Positions 34,195 to 44,000 of a stretch of DNA of 64,000 bases are shown here, piece by piece. The notes below the pieces were generated by a model that did not search any database, was not told the origin of the DNA, and saw only the letters and a program-made list of their open reading frames with translations. The position numbers and the translations under genes are program-made. Source of the DNA: Streptomyces qaidamensis (GTDB taxonomy: Bacteria > Actinomycetota > Actinomycetes > Streptomycetales > Streptomycetaceae); the NCBI RefSeq assembly GCF_001611795.1, contig NZ_CP015098.1:1984001-2048000 (forward strand), given 5' to 3'. Every line of letters begins with the position of its first letter. Position 1 is the stretch's first letter.

Positions 34195-35181
34195 GTGCGT
34201 ACCGAACCGAAGCTCACCCGTCTGGACCGGGTGTTCGCCCGGCTGGACCGTGAGCCGGAACGACCGGCCCACATCGATGTGCCGAAGATGAGCAGGCACC
34301 GCATCGTGCTCTTCGCGGGAACCCTGGCCTTCTACGGCGCGATCGTGTGGGCCGTGGTGATCACGTCCTGGCTGGTCCGGCTCGACTGGCAGGTCATGTT
34401 CTTCCGCCCGTACCAGCAGTGGTCGGAGATCCACTGGTTCGTCGACTACTACGTGGTCCTCGGCCAGCGTGGCCCGACCGCCGTGATGGTCGCGGCCTGG
34501 CTGGGCTGGCGCTCCTGGCGGCAGCACACCCTGCGGCCGATGCTCGCGCTCGGTGTCTCGCTGCTGCTGCTGAACATCACGGTCGGCGCCGCCAAGTACG
34601 GCATGGGGCGGCTGGGCCCGCACTACGCGACCGTGATCGGCTCGAACGAGATGTGGCGCGGCGGCGATATATTTCCGAGCGGTCACACCGCCAACGCCGT
34701 GGTGACCTGGGGAATCCTGGCCTACCTGGCGTCCTCCGCGAGAGCGCAGCGCTGGCTGTCCGCCGTGTCCGCGGTGACCTCGCTCGGGGTCGGGATGGCC
34801 ACCGTCTACCTCGGTACGCACTGGCTGAGTGATGTGCTCCTCGGCTGGACCGCGGGTCTGCTGATCCTGCTGGGCCTGCCGTGGTTCGAGCCACTGATCG
34901 CCCGTGCCGAGGCCGCGATCTTCGACCTGCGCGACCGTCTGCGGGCCCGCGGGCGCCGTACGGCGGCCGGCGGCGCTCCCGTCGTGATCACGCCCTTGCC
35001 CGCCGACCGGGAGGACGTGGCGGCCTGCGCGTCCCGGACCCCGGCCTATCTGGCGCCGGGCCCGCACACGGCGCGCTCGGAGCGCACGCCGATCACCCCC
35101 GCCGGCAGCCGCCGCCCTCAGCACCCCGAGCGTCACCCGCGCGGTTCGGCCTCGTCGGCCCGCCCGCTGAGGGGCGGCTGA
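34195..35181 (+). CDS. PAP2-superfamily membrane phosphatase
   Basis: 328 residues from GTG at 34195; no ribosome binding site precedes it and TGTAAC lies 9 nt upstream, so a leaderless transcript is possible, or translation starts later at M-S-R-H (34288). Five spans carry the PAP2 signature: K-Y-G-M-G-R-L-G-P (motif 1), P-S-G-H-T-A-N (motif 2), Y-L-G-T-H-W-L-S-D-V (motif 3). The tail of about 80 residues is Pro/Arg-rich and disordered. It would remove phosphate from lipid phosphates such as undecaprenyl diphosphate. The preceding 227 bp are relatively A/T-rich. Confidence 0.88.
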   Translation: MRTEPKLTRLDRVFARLDREPERPAHIDVPKMSRHRIVLFAGTLAFYGAIVWAVVITSWLVRLDWQVMFFRPYQQWSEIHWFVDYYVVLGQRGPTAVMVAAWLGWRSWRQHTLRPMLALGVSLLLLNITVGAAKYGMGRLGPHYATVIGSNEMWRGGDIFPSGHTANAVVTWGILAYLASSARAQRWLSAVSAVTSLGVGMATVYLGTHWLSDVLLGWTAGLLILLGLPWFEPLIARAEAAIFDLRDRLRARGRRTAAGGAPVVITPLPADREDVAACASRTPAYLAPGPHTARSERTPITPAGSRRPQHPERHPRGSASSARPLRGG

Positions 35182-35211
35182 CCACGGCCGGTACGCACCC
35201 CTTCCGGCAGC

Positions 35212-35250
35212 GCGAAGGCCCCGGTTCCGCAGCGGAACCGGGGCCTTCGC
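35212..35250. terminator. bidirectional terminator, 19-bp palindrome
   Basis: Arms 35212-35230 and 35232-35250 are perfect reverse complements with one base between. It lies between the convergent PAP2 and I78-inhibitor genes, touching neither coding part. Confidence 0.8.
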
Positions 35251-35256
35251 CGGGTC

Positions 35257-35472
35257 TCAGCCCTTCCAGGCCCGCGCCACCCGGCCGCCCTTGACCTCGA
35301 AGTTCAGCCGGCCCACGCGGTACTCCATCGTGATGATCGCGCCCGGCGGCAGCGCGCGCACCGTCGGCCAGCCGCGCTCCCGCGCGAGGCGTTCGGCCCG
35401 GCCGGCCTCCAGGCCGACATAGGTGTCCGGGCTGTCGTCGGGTTCAGCGGAAGGTGTCGGAGTCGGTGCCAT
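35257..35472 (-). CDS. I78-family peptidase inhibitor-like protein
   Basis: 71 residues. The core Y-V-G-L-E-A-G-R-A-E-R-L-A-R-E-R-G and T-M-E-Y-R-V-G-R-L-N-F-E-V as well as the end G-G-R-V-A-R-A-W match the small I78 inhibitor (potato-I-like fold). No signal peptide is present, so it would act in the cytoplasm or be released. Candidate targets are subtilisin-like or chymotrypsin-like proteases; whether it inhibits those in this window is unknown. Confidence 0.82.
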   Translation of the reverse strand: MAPTPTPSAEPDDSPDTYVGLEAGRAERLARERGWPTVRALPPGAIITMEYRVGRLNFEVKGGRVARAWKG

Positions 35473-35902
35473 GCCGCCACGCTATGCGCTGGCCGCAGAC
35501 CGCGGAAGTCCGGGCCCCGGGCCCCGGCCACTGTCCGGCCCCCGTCACGCTTCTGTCACAAGATCACGACACGCGTTTCGGGAGCTGTCCGTCACACGGA
35601 CGAGCGGTTCCGTACGCCTTCCGCAGGCATTCGATCGGAATTCCCGCGTGTCACATGAGCTCATGGAAAAGCCCGGCGGAAAGTGCCGGGTGAAGTGCCT
35701 CCGGGGCTCCATGCATTTCCTGTGCCGCACCGGCCCGGCGGGGTCGGCGCGGCACAGGAAATGCATGGCTTCGGTACACAGAGGCCGATACGCCCCCTGT
35801 CGGAGCACGCGGTGACGCGAGCATCATGGCGTGAGCTCGCGGGGACGTGAGGCGCGGGCTGCGGCGGGCCCGGTGCGCGATCAGCGAAGGGGCGAGCGAG
35901 CG
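35473..35902 (+). promoter_or_regulatory. leader region of ctaD with 20-bp inverted repeat
   Basis: About 430 bp without a gene. 35709-35728 and 35749-35768 are perfect 20-nt reverse complements around a 20-nt middle, which itself can pair at its edges (C35730/G35747 and neighbours). The arms begin CCATGCATTTCCTGTGCC. It may be a terminator, an attenuator or a regulator site; it lies 135 bp before the ctaD ATG. Confidence 0.5.
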
Positions 35903-37609
35903 ATGGGGACGCAGACAGGGACGCAGACCGTACAGGCGGGGGCGGCGCCGTCCGAGCCGCGGACGCGGCACGGGCGGGTGGTGGTCGACTGGCTGACGAC
36001 GACGGACCACAAGAAGATCGGCCATCTCTACCTGATCACGTCGTTCCTGTTCTTCCTGGTCGCCGGAGCGATGGCGCTGCTGATGCGCGCCGAACTGGCC
36101 CGCCCCGGTCTGCAGATCATCGACAACGAGCAGTTCAACCAGGCGTTCACGCTGCACGGCACGATCATGCTGCTGCTGTTCGCGACGCCGACCTTCGCGG
36201 GCTTCGCCAACGAGCTGATGCCGTTGCAGATCGGCGCGCCCGACGTGGCCTTCCCACGGCTGAACATGTTCTCGTACTGGCTGTTCCTGTTCGGCGGGCT
36301 GATCGTGCTCGGCTCGCTGCTGGTGCCCTCCGGGCCGGCGGACTTCGGCTGGACCGCCTACGCCCCGCTCAACAGCGCGGAGCGCTCGCCGGGGATCGGG
36401 GCCGATCTGTGGATCATGGGGCTGGCGCTGTCGGGCTTCGGCACGATCCTCGGCGCGGTCAACTTCATCACCACGATCATCGGGATGCGTGCCCCGGGCA
36501 TGACGATGTTCCGGATGCCGATCTTCGTGTGGAACACCCTGTTCACGTCGATCCTGATCCTGATGGCGTTCCCGGTGCTCGCGGCGGCGCTGCTGGTGCT
36601 GGAGGCGGACCGGCGGTTCGGATCGCAGGTGTTCGACGCGGCCAACGGCGGGGCGATCCTGTGGCAGCACCTGTTCTGGTTCTTCGGCCATCCCGAGGTG
36701 TACATCATCGCACTGCCGTTCTTCGGCATCATCACGGAGATCATCCCGGTCTTCAGCCGTAAGCCGTTGTTCGGCTATCTGACGCTGGTCGGGGCGACGA
36801 TGGCGATCACCGGCCTGTCGATGATCGTGTGGGCGCACCACATGTTCGCCACGGGTGCGGTGCTGCTGCCGTTCTTCTCCTTCATGAGCTTCCTGATCGC
36901 GGTGCCGACGGGGGTGAAGTTCTTCAACTGGGCCGGCACCATGCTGAAGGGCTCGTTGTCCTTCGAGACGCCGATGCTGTGGGCGACCGGCTTCCTGGTG
37001 ACGTTCCTGTTCGGCGGCCTGACCGGGGTGATCCTGGCGTCGCCGCCGATGGACTTCCACGTGACGGACACGTACTTCGTGGTGGCGCACTTCCACTACG
37101 TCGTCTTCGGCACCGTCGTCTTCGCGATCTTCGCCGGGTTCTTCTTCTGGTGGCCGAAGTTCACCGGGAAGATGCTCGACGAGCGGCTCGGCAAGATCCA
37201 GTTCTGGGTGCTCTTCGTCGGCTTCCACACCACGTTCCTGGTGCAGCACTGGCTGGGCGCCGAGGGCATGCCCCGCCGGTACGCCGACTACCTCGCGGCG
37301 GACGGCTTCACCGCGCTCAACACGGTGTCGACGATCGGAGCGTTCCTGCTCGGCATGTCGACGCTGCCCTTCCTCTACAACGTGTGGAAGACGGCCAAGT
37401 ACGGCGAGAAGGTCGAGGTCGACGACCCCTGGGGCTTCGGCCGTTCCCTGGAGTGGGCGACCTCGTGCCCGCCGCCGCGGCACAACTTCACGACGCTGCC
37501 CCGGATCCGCTCCGAGTCGCCGGCGTTCGACCTGCACCATCCGGAGTACGCGGCGGTGACTGCGCAGCCCGAGCCAGAGCGCCATCAAGCCGGTCCCGAG
37601 TCTTCCTGA
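35903..37609 (+). CDS. ctaD: cytochrome c oxidase subunit I (aa3 type)
   Basis: 568 residues from ATG at 35903 with AAGGGG upstream. Twelve spans. Heme and copper ligands: H85 (low-spin heme a), H263 and cross-linked Y267 in H-P-E-V-Y (CuB), H312/H313 (CuB), H396 (heme a3) and H398 (low-spin heme) in H-F-H-Y-V. Length and motifs are normal for CtaD. It reduces oxygen at the membrane. No ctaC or ctaE is adjacent, so this is a stand-alone, probably extra, copy. Its last 122 nt overlap the convergent WYL regulator gene. Confidence 0.95.
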   Translation: MGTQTGTQTVQAGAAPSEPRTRHGRVVVDWLTTTDHKKIGHLYLITSFLFFLVAGAMALLMRAELARPGLQIIDNEQFNQAFTLHGTIMLLLFATPTFAGFANELMPLQIGAPDVAFPRLNMFSYWLFLFGGLIVLGSLLVPSGPADFGWTAYAPLNSAERSPGIGADLWIMGLALSGFGTILGAVNFITTIIGMRAPGMTMFRMPIFVWNTLFTSILILMAFPVLAAALLVLEADRRFGSQVFDAANGGAILWQHLFWFFGHPEVYIIALPFFGIITEIIPVFSRKPLFGYLTLVGATMAITGLSMIVWAHHMFATGAVLLPFFSFMSFLIAVPTGVKFFNWAGTMLKGSLSFETPMLWATGFLVTFLFGGLTGVILASPPMDFHVTDTYFVVAHFHYVVFGTVVFAIFAGFFFWWPKFTGKMLDERLGKIQFWVLFVGFHTTFLVQHWLGAEGMPRRYADYLAADGFTALNTVSTIGAFLLGMSTLPFLYNVWKTAKYGEKVEVDDPWGFGRSLEWATSCPPPRHNFTTLPRIRSESPAFDLHHPEYAAVTAQPEPERHQAGPESS

Positions 37610-38528
37610 TCGCCTCGATGAGCCCGTCCGGCTCCAGCACCTCGAAGTCGAAGCCCAGCATCACCACGTGGATGACCATCACGTCGAGGCTGCCGGCGCC
37701 GCAGCGCAGCAGGCAGGTGTCCTCGCTCTCCGCCTCCAGCACTCCGGCGGAGGGCGAGATGTGTTCGGCTGCTTCCTCCAGCGGCACCAGGAGGCGCACG
37801 ACGGCGTGGGTGGCGTACGCGCGGGTGGAGACGCCCTGGGAGACGTAGGCGGCGAGGTCCTCGGCGGGTGGCTTGCGCGGGGTGAAACGCGGGCCGTGCG
37901 GCGCTCTGGGTGTGATGCGGTCCACGCGGAACGTGCGCCAGTCGTCCCGGTCGAGGTCCCAGGCCACCAGGTACCAGCGACGCTCGGTGCACACCAGGCG
38001 AAGCGGTTCGACCGTGCGGCGGGTGGGGGTGCCGTCGTGGCCGCGGTATTCGAAGCGCAGCCGTTCGGCGTCCCGGCACAGGTGGGCGAGCTCGGTGAGC
38101 ACGGCCGGGTCGACCGAGGAGGGCAGGGTGCTGCGCAGCATCGGCACGGTGAAGGCGTTCAGGGCGCCCACGCGGCGGCGCAGCCGGTTCGGCAGCACCT
38201 GCTCCAGCTTGGCGAGGGCCCGCACCGAGGTTTCGCCGATGCCGTCGATGCCCTGCCCGGCGGCCGTGCGAAGCCCGACCGCCACGGCGACGGCCTCGTC
38301 GTCGTCCAGGAGCAGCGGTGGCAGTTCGGCGCCCGCGCCCAGCTGGTAGCCGCCGCCGGTGCCGGGGCTGGCGTTGACCGGGTAGCCCAGTTCGCGCAGC
38401 CGGTCGACGTCCCGGCGCAGGGTGCGGGCGCTGACGCCGAGCCGGCCGGCCAGGTCTGCGCCGGACCACTCACGGTGGGCCTGGAGCAGGGACAGCAGAC
38501 GCAGCAGACGGGCCGAGGTCTCCAACAT
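37488..38528 (-). CDS. HTH/WYL-domain transcriptional regulator (YafY-like)
   Basis: 346 residues from ATG at 38528 (M-L-E-T-S-A-R-L-L); the frame upstream belongs to the substrate-binding protein shadow. N-terminal HTH_11 with [20 protein letters not shown], then a WYL domain near 135-225 ([15 protein letters not shown]) and a WCX-type C terminus with an Arg/Pro tail. WYL domains sense nucleic acids or small ligands. The C-terminal 40 codons lie antisense to ctaD. Target genes are unknown. Confidence 0.9.
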   Translation of the reverse strand: MLETSARLLRLLSLLQAHREWSGADLAGRLGVSARTLRRDVDRLRELGYPVNASPGTGGGYQLGAGAELPPLLLDDDEAVAVAVGLRTAAGQGIDGIGETSVRALAKLEQVLPNRLRRRVGALNAFTVPMLRSTLPSSVDPAVLTELAHLCRDAERLRFEYRGHDGTPTRRTVEPLRLVCTERRWYLVAWDLDRDDWRTFRVDRITPRAPHGPRFTPRKPPAEDLAAYVSQGVSTRAYATHAVVRLLVPLEEAAEHISPSAGVLEAESEDTCLLRCGAGSLDVMVIHVVMLGFDFEVLEPDGLIEAIRKTRDRLDGALARAAQSPPRTPDGAGRTPATRSGSGAAS

Positions 38529-38566
38529 GGGGCGAGTCTGCCAGCCCTTGCGGACAACCACTGTCC

Positions 38567-39853
38567 TCAAGGCTCGTAGGCCAGTTGCGGGACGGTGAAG
38601 CAGGTGCGGTTCATGTCCCCCTGGCCCACCCAGCCCTTGCCGTCCTGCCAGCGGGCCACCGACAGGCAGGTCCTGCTGCTCTTCGGCGGCTCGGGCAGGC
38701 GCTCGAAGCGGACGGGGAGCAGCAGTCCCCCGGCGGTGTAGCCCTGGCTGCGGTTCATGAAGGCGTCGACGCACGCGCGCGTGATGCCCGTGCTCGCGCA
38801 GGACTTCGCGGCGTCCGTGAACCACCGCGCGGCCGCCCACCCCTCCAGCTGCCACTGGGAGTGCGTCTCCAGGTCCTTCGTCGCCTCGCGGAACTCCGCC
38901 ACCGCCGCGTTGCCGGTGTCCTCGAAGTTGCGGCTGGCGCCGGTAGCCCACAGGGCGTTGCGGCAGCGCGGGGCGTCCTTGTAGTCCTCGGCGACGGTGG
39001 ACGTCCAGTTCTGCACGTTGGTCACCTTGGCGGTGACCTCGGCGCCGGCCTCGTCCATGGCCTGGCAGAGCCGGGCGTTGCCGTGCCCGTCGATCGCGTC
39101 GAACACCAGGTCGGCGCCCTGCTCCTTCAGATCGGCGGCGACGGCGCGGAAGTTCGGCAGGGCGAAGTCGACCTGCTCGGTGACGACCTGGTAGCCCTCG
39201 GCGCGCAGTCCCCGCTCGACGAGCCGGGCGTAGGCGGCCGAGGCCGACTGGTTGTAGGAGACGACGGCGGCGGTGCGGGCGCCGTGCTCGCGTTTGAAGT
39301 AGCGGTAGACCTCGGTGCCGCCGTACAGCTTTCCGTCCCAGCCGGGGGTGCCGTCGCGGGGCGCGAGACTGCCGTAGATGCCGTAGAGGTGCGGATAGGT
39401 GTCGTAGGCAGGGCCGATGGGCTGGCCGCCGATGTCGGGCACGCCCGCGCGGGAGACGCGGGAGGCCCCCGCGTAGTCGAGGGCGGTGGTGGCGACCAGG
39501 GCGACGACCTGGTCCTCCTCGACGAGTTGGTGCACGCACTCGTTGTTGCCGACGCCGCTGCCGCCGTCGTCGCAGCTGCGCACCTCGACCCGGCGGCCGT
39601 CGATGCCCCCGTGCGCGTTGAGCCGGTCGAAGAAGGCCCGGGCGCCGTCGCGCGGGCCGGTGAAGGCGCTGCCGCCGACCGGGCTGGTGGCGCTGGTGAT
39701 GATGCCGACCCGCAGGGGCACGGCATCGCCGGGCACGGGGGTGCCGTCGTCGTGGTCGAAGTCGCTCTCCGGGAGCCGACTGCCGCAGGCCGCGCTCAGG
39801 GCGAGCAACAGCACCGCGGCCAGGGCCTCAGCAGCCCGGGACCGGTGACGCAT
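38567..39853 (-). CDS. branched-chain-amino-acid-type ABC substrate-binding lipoprotein
   Basis: 428 residues with a lipobox L-S-A-A-C23, so it is an anchored lipoprotein. Type I periplasmic-binding fold (Peripla_BP_6): L-R-V-G-I-I-T-S-A-T-S near 46, G-I-D-G-R-R-V-E-V-R, and V-V-S-Y-N-Q-S-A-S-A-A-Y. Four or more cysteines after residue 90 suggest disulfides. It starts inside the last 26 nt of a small lipoprotein gene and is divergent from the permease/ATPase genes, which it should serve. Ligand unknown. Confidence 0.87.
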   Translation of the reverse strand: MRHRSRAAEALAAVLLLALSAACGSRLPESDFDHDDGTPVPGDAVPLRVGIITSATSPVGGSAFTGPRDGARAFFDRLNAHGGIDGRRVEVRSCDDGGSGVGNNECVHQLVEEDQVVALVATTALDYAGASRVSRAGVPDIGGQPIGPAYDTYPHLYGIYGSLAPRDGTPGWDGKLYGGTEVYRYFKREHGARTAAVVSYNQSASAAYARLVERGLRAEGYQVVTEQVDFALPNFRAVAADLKEQGADLVFDAIDGHGNARLCQAMDEAGAEVTAKVTNVQNWTSTVAEDYKDAPRCRNALWATGASRNFEDTGNAAVAEFREATKDLETHSQWQLEGWAAARWFTDAAKSCASTGITRACVDAFMNRSQGYTAGGLLLPVRFERLPEPPKSSRTCLSVARWQDGKGWVGQGDMNRTCFTVPQLAYEP

Positions 39854-40391
39854 TGCCGCTCAGTTGCACCAGCGCGCACAACGTCTTGGCGGACACCTTC
39901 CAGGTGCCGTCCTGCTCGACGGCGCTTCCGGAGGCGTCGGGCAGGGCGGTGGCGCCCTTCAGGGTGAGCGTGTACGTCACGTCCGCCCCGGTCGCCGAGG
40001 TGAACTCGACCTTGGTGACCTTCGCCTGGACCTGCCCGCCGCGCTCGTCACCGCTGAAGGCCTGGAGGACCGGGCCCATCCGGTCGCCGTTCTCCAGGAC
40101 GGCCTGCTTCTCCTCCGTCGAGGTCTTCGGGTCGAAGAACTTCTGCCAGTTCTGCCTGATCTCCCCCTCGGCGGCGGCCCGGTCGGCCGGCGCGGTGGCC
40201 GTTACGCTCGCGGTGCGCTCGGCGCTCGGGGTGGGAGGCGTGGACTCGCTGCCGCCGCCGCTGTCGTCGCTGCAGGCCGCCAGGGCCGGGGCGAGGGCCA
40301 GGACCAGGGCCGCGGCGATCGCCGTACCCCGTCCCGTGGTGCGTGGACCCCCCGTCGCGTTCCCCCGCTTGAGGTCGCTGCCGAGAACCAT
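39828..40391 (-). CDS. small lipoprotein of unknown function
   Basis: 187 residues from ATG at 40391. Lipobox L-A-L-A-P-A-L-A-A-C40, then a Ser/Thr/Pro linker and a single beta-rich NTF2-like-looking domain (Q-N-W-Q-K-F-F-D-P-K-T near 95). The domain looks like the low-molecular-weight T-cell-antigen/nuclear-transport-factor group of actinobacterial lipoproteins, which is a guess. It precedes and overlaps the substrate-binding protein, so both are probably surface parts of the same system. Confidence 0.72.
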   Translation of the reverse strand: MVLGSDLKRGNATGGPRTTGRGTAIAAALVLALAPALAACSDDSGGGSESTPPTPSAERTASVTATAPADRAAAEGEIRQNWQKFFDPKTSTEEKQAVLENGDRMGPVLQAFSGDERGGQVQAKVTKVEFTSATGADVTYTLTLKGATALPDASGSAVEQDGTWKVSAKTLCALVQLSGNASPVPGC

Positions 40392-40536
40392 CTGGCTCAC
40401 CACCGGGTGTCGGTCCGGGCCATGTGCGCCCGGTGCTTTCAGGGTCAGCTTCCACAGGGCATAGTGCAAGCGATCGGCGGACTTGAACAGGCAGCCCGAC
40501 GCACGCACAGCCGAATCCGACGTGTGGGAGCCAGCG

Positions 40537-41013
40537 ATGCGGACCAGCCGACTGCGGACCGTGCATCCCGTCCTGTGGGCGGGCTGGGCCGCCCTGGCCG
40601 CCGGCGCGGTGCTGTGCGTCGTCGGCTGGTACGGAGTCTCCGGCGAGCGTTACGCCGAACGGCAGCTGCCCTACCTGGCCTCCTGCACGATCCCCGGGGC
40701 CGCGCTGATCGTCGCCGGGGCCGTCCTGCTGGCCCGGGGCCGGGGGTCGATCGCCGCCACGCGCGTGGAGGATCTGTACCACCTGCTGGTGGCGGCGGAG
40801 CCGGACGAGCCGGAGGGGACCGGCCGGGCCGCGCTCGCCCCGCTCGCGGTCAGCGGCGACCTGCTGATGGTGCCGGGCGGCACGCTGTGGCACCGCGCGG
40901 ACTGCCCGCTGGTCGCGGCCAAGGCGGAGGCGGTCCCGGTGGACTCCAAGCTGGTGGCGAGCGGTGAGCTGGACCCCTGCCCGATCTGCGAGCCGGCCGC
41001 AGAAACCGACTGA
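40537..41013 (+). CDS. two-span membrane protein upstream of the ABC permease
   Basis: 158 residues from ATG at 40537 with GGGAG upstream. Two spans (about 12-33 and 48-66) are followed by a cytoplasmic part with H-R-A-D-C-P-L-V and C-P-I-C near the end, reminiscent of a small metal site. No family recognised. Its TGA shares one base with the next ATG (TGATG), so it is translated with the fused ABC protein and is probably an accessory of it. Confidence 0.75.
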   Translation: MRTSRLRTVHPVLWAGWAALAAGAVLCVVGWYGVSGERYAERQLPYLASCTIPGAALIVAGAVLLARGRGSIAATRVEDLYHLLVAAEPDEPEGTGRAALAPLAVSGDLLMVPGGTLWHRADCPLVAAKAEAVPVDSKLVASGELDPCPICEPAAETD

Positions 41014-44000
41014 TGTCGTCACTGACGTACGACCTCGCCCTCGCCGGGCTCTCGGTGGGCAGCGCGGCGGCGCTGACCGGGATCGGCCTGATCATGACGT
41101 ACCGCGCGACGGGCGTACTGAACTTCGCCCACGGCGCCATCGCGATGGTGTGCGCGTACGTGCTGCGGCAGTGCGTGGTCGAGTGGGGCTGGCCGCTGTG
41201 GCTCGGCGCCGTGGTGACGTTGCTGGTGCTGGCCCCGGGGCTCGGGGTGGTCCTGGAACGGTTCGTGTTCCGGCCCCTGGCGGTCCTGGGCGGCGACCCG
41301 GCGCAGACGCTGGTGGCGTCCATCGGGGTGTTCGTGCTGCTGGTGGGCGGGGCGGCGCTGCTGTGGGGGCAGGGGGCGCGGGACGACGCGCCGGTGCTGG
41401 TGCCGGACGAGCCGTGGGGGCAGCTGGCGGTGGTGCTGGTGCTGGCCGCCGGGGTCGCGGCGGTGGTCCGCCGGACGCGGTTCGGGCGGGAGCTGCGCGC
41501 CGTGGTCGACGACCGGCGGCTGGCCGAGCTGGGCGGCATCGACGCGGACCGGGTCGCGGCCACGGGCTGGGCGTTCGGTTCGTTCACGGCCGGTCTGACG
41601 GGCGTGCTGCTGGCGCCGTACGTGCGGCTCGACCCATATGGTCTCTCGCTGCTCGTGATGGAGGTCGTGGCGGTCGCGGTCGCCGCGCGGATGCGGAGCC
41701 TGCCGGTCGCGGTGGTGGTGGCGCTGGGCATCGGGGTGGCGCAGAGCCAGCTGACGCGGCTGCACCCGTCGGGCTGGGCCGAGCCGCTCCTCCAGGCGGT
41801 GGGCACGAACCTGTTCGTCGTCGCGCTGCTGGTCGCGGCGCTGGTCCTGCCGGGCGTCGGGGAGCGGGACGCACTGCCCCGCACGGCCACGGCACGCGTG
41901 CCGACCCCGCCGGGTGCCTGGATCGTGGTGCTCGTGCTGTTCCTGCTGCCGCTGGGTCTCGCCGGGCAGGATCTGCACACCTCGGTCCAGGTCCCGGCGC
42001 TGGCGGTGATCCTGCTGTCCCTGGTGGTCGTCACCGGGCGCGGCGGCCAGATCTCCCTGGGGCAGGCGGCGTACGCGGGCCTGGGCGCCCTGTTCACGGC
42101 GCTGCTGGCGGCGGGCCGCTTCCCGGGGCTGCCCGCCCTGCCGGAGCTGGCGGCCCTCGGGGTGTCGGTGGTCCTGGTGGCGCCGCTCGGCCTGCTGACG
42201 GGCTGGCCGGCGATCGGCCGCCGGGGCCTGGCGCTGGCGCTCGCGACGTTCGCGGTCGGCGTGGGGGTGAGCCGCTTCGTCTTCGCCCAGCCGTACGCCA
42301 CCGCGGGCCTGTCCCTGGGCCGTCCCGCGGGCTTCGACGGGGACCGGGCGTACTACGTGCTGGAGCTGCTCCTGCTGGCGGTCGCGCTGCTGGCCACGCA
42401 CGCGCTGCGCCGGGGGCGGACGGGCCGGGCCCTCGCCGCCATGCGGGATCACGAGCAGGGCGCGCAGGCGGCGGGCGTCCGGGTGCCGTCCCTCAAGCTG
42501 CTGGCCTTCGTCGCGGGTGCCGCGCTGGCCGCGCTGGGCGGCGGCATGCTCGGCATGAGCCTGCGCGCCTTCGACGCCGCCGCCTACGACCCCGTGCGGG
42601 GGCTGCTGTGGTTCGCCGCGGTGGTGGTGCTCGGCGCCGACAGCACGCTCGGCGCCCTCGCAGCGGCGGCTCTCCTGGTCGGGCTCGACGCGGGCACCCG
42701 GGGCGGCGTCGCGGCGGCGCTGATCGGCGTCCTGGCGATCCTGGTGGGCCGCTTCCCGGGTGGCCCGTACGAGGCCCTGCGCACGGCCATGGAACGCCTC
42801 CGGCTGCGCCGCACCCCGGCCCTGACTCCGGCGGGCGCCCGGGCCCGCCGGCTGCTGCGCCCCGCGGAACCGCAGACGGCCCCGAGCGCGCCGGTGCCGA
42901 CCGGGGCGACACGCGTGGTCCACAGGGCAGCGGGGACAGGAGCAGCCGCCCGGCGGGAGCACCCGGACGGCGACAGCCACCCGGAACACGGCCCACCGGG
43001 CCGGGCCGTCCCCACCTTGCCGAGCGACGTCAACGGCCCGCCGACCACCCGGCCGGAGCGTGCCCCTGAGGCGTCCGCCGGGCCCTCCCCGACCACCCGG
43101 CCCGAGACGAGCCCCGCCCCCTCCCCGACCACCCGGCCGAAGGCACCACCCGAGGCCTCCCCAACCACCCAGCCCGAGCCGATCCTCAAGCCCGCACCGC
43201 CCGCCCGGCCCGAGCCGACCCCGAAGCCCTCACCGGTCCCTCGGCCCCAGCCTGCCCCTATGCCCTCACCAGCCCCCCGGCCCCAGCCGACCCCGGCCCC
43301 CTCCCCGGCCACCCGGCCGCACGCCGCGGCGCCCATGGGAGGCGCTCCGCCGTCCACGCCCGCAACCGCCGCTGTCCCCGCCGCTCCCCTCCTCACCGCC
43401 CGCCGCCTCCACGCCCACTACGGCGGCTTCACCGCCCTCGACGGAGTGGACCTGGAGCTCTCCCCCGGCCGGATCACCGCGGTCGTCGGACCCAACGGGG
43501 CCGGGAAGAGCACCCTGTTCCACTGCTTGGCCGGGACGCTGCCGCCCGCGCGCGGGACCGTACGGCTCGGCGGGCGGGACATCACCGCGCTGCCCGCCCA
43601 CGCCCGGGCCCGGCTCGGCGTGGCACGGACCTTCCAGCAACTGGCCGTCTTCCCCTCGCTGACGGTGGCCGAGAACGTCCGCGTCGGCGCCGAGCAGGGC
43701 CGGGTGACCGACCCGGGCGCCGTGGAGCGCGCCCTCAGGCTGCTCGGGCTCGACGGCCCCCTGCGCGCACGGCCCGCCGCCGGGCTGCCCACCGGGACGC
43801 TGCGCCGCGTCGAACTGGCCCGGGTCCTCGCGGGAAGCCCCCGCGTCCTGCTCCTCGACGAGCCCGCCGCCGGGCTCGACACCGGCGAAGTGACCGCCCT
43901 GACCCGGGTCCTGAAGGCCCTGGCCGCCGACGGCACCGCCCTCCTCGTCGTCGAGCACGATCTGGACCTGGTGGCCGGACTCGCCGACGTCGTGCACGTG

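Noticed and set aside
35651..37588. 645-residue antisense frame opposite ctaD
   Set aside because: Gln/His/Arg-rich mirror translation of a highly conserved membrane protein; no domain.
38567..39853. Long frame joining WYL regulator with upstream sequence (37488-39539)
   Set aside because: The upstream part is a shadow of the substrate-binding protein; real regulator starts at 38528.
43030..43370. Tandem repeats as CRISPR or VNTR
   Set aside because: They are in-frame codons of the Pro-rich linker with changing units, no spacers.
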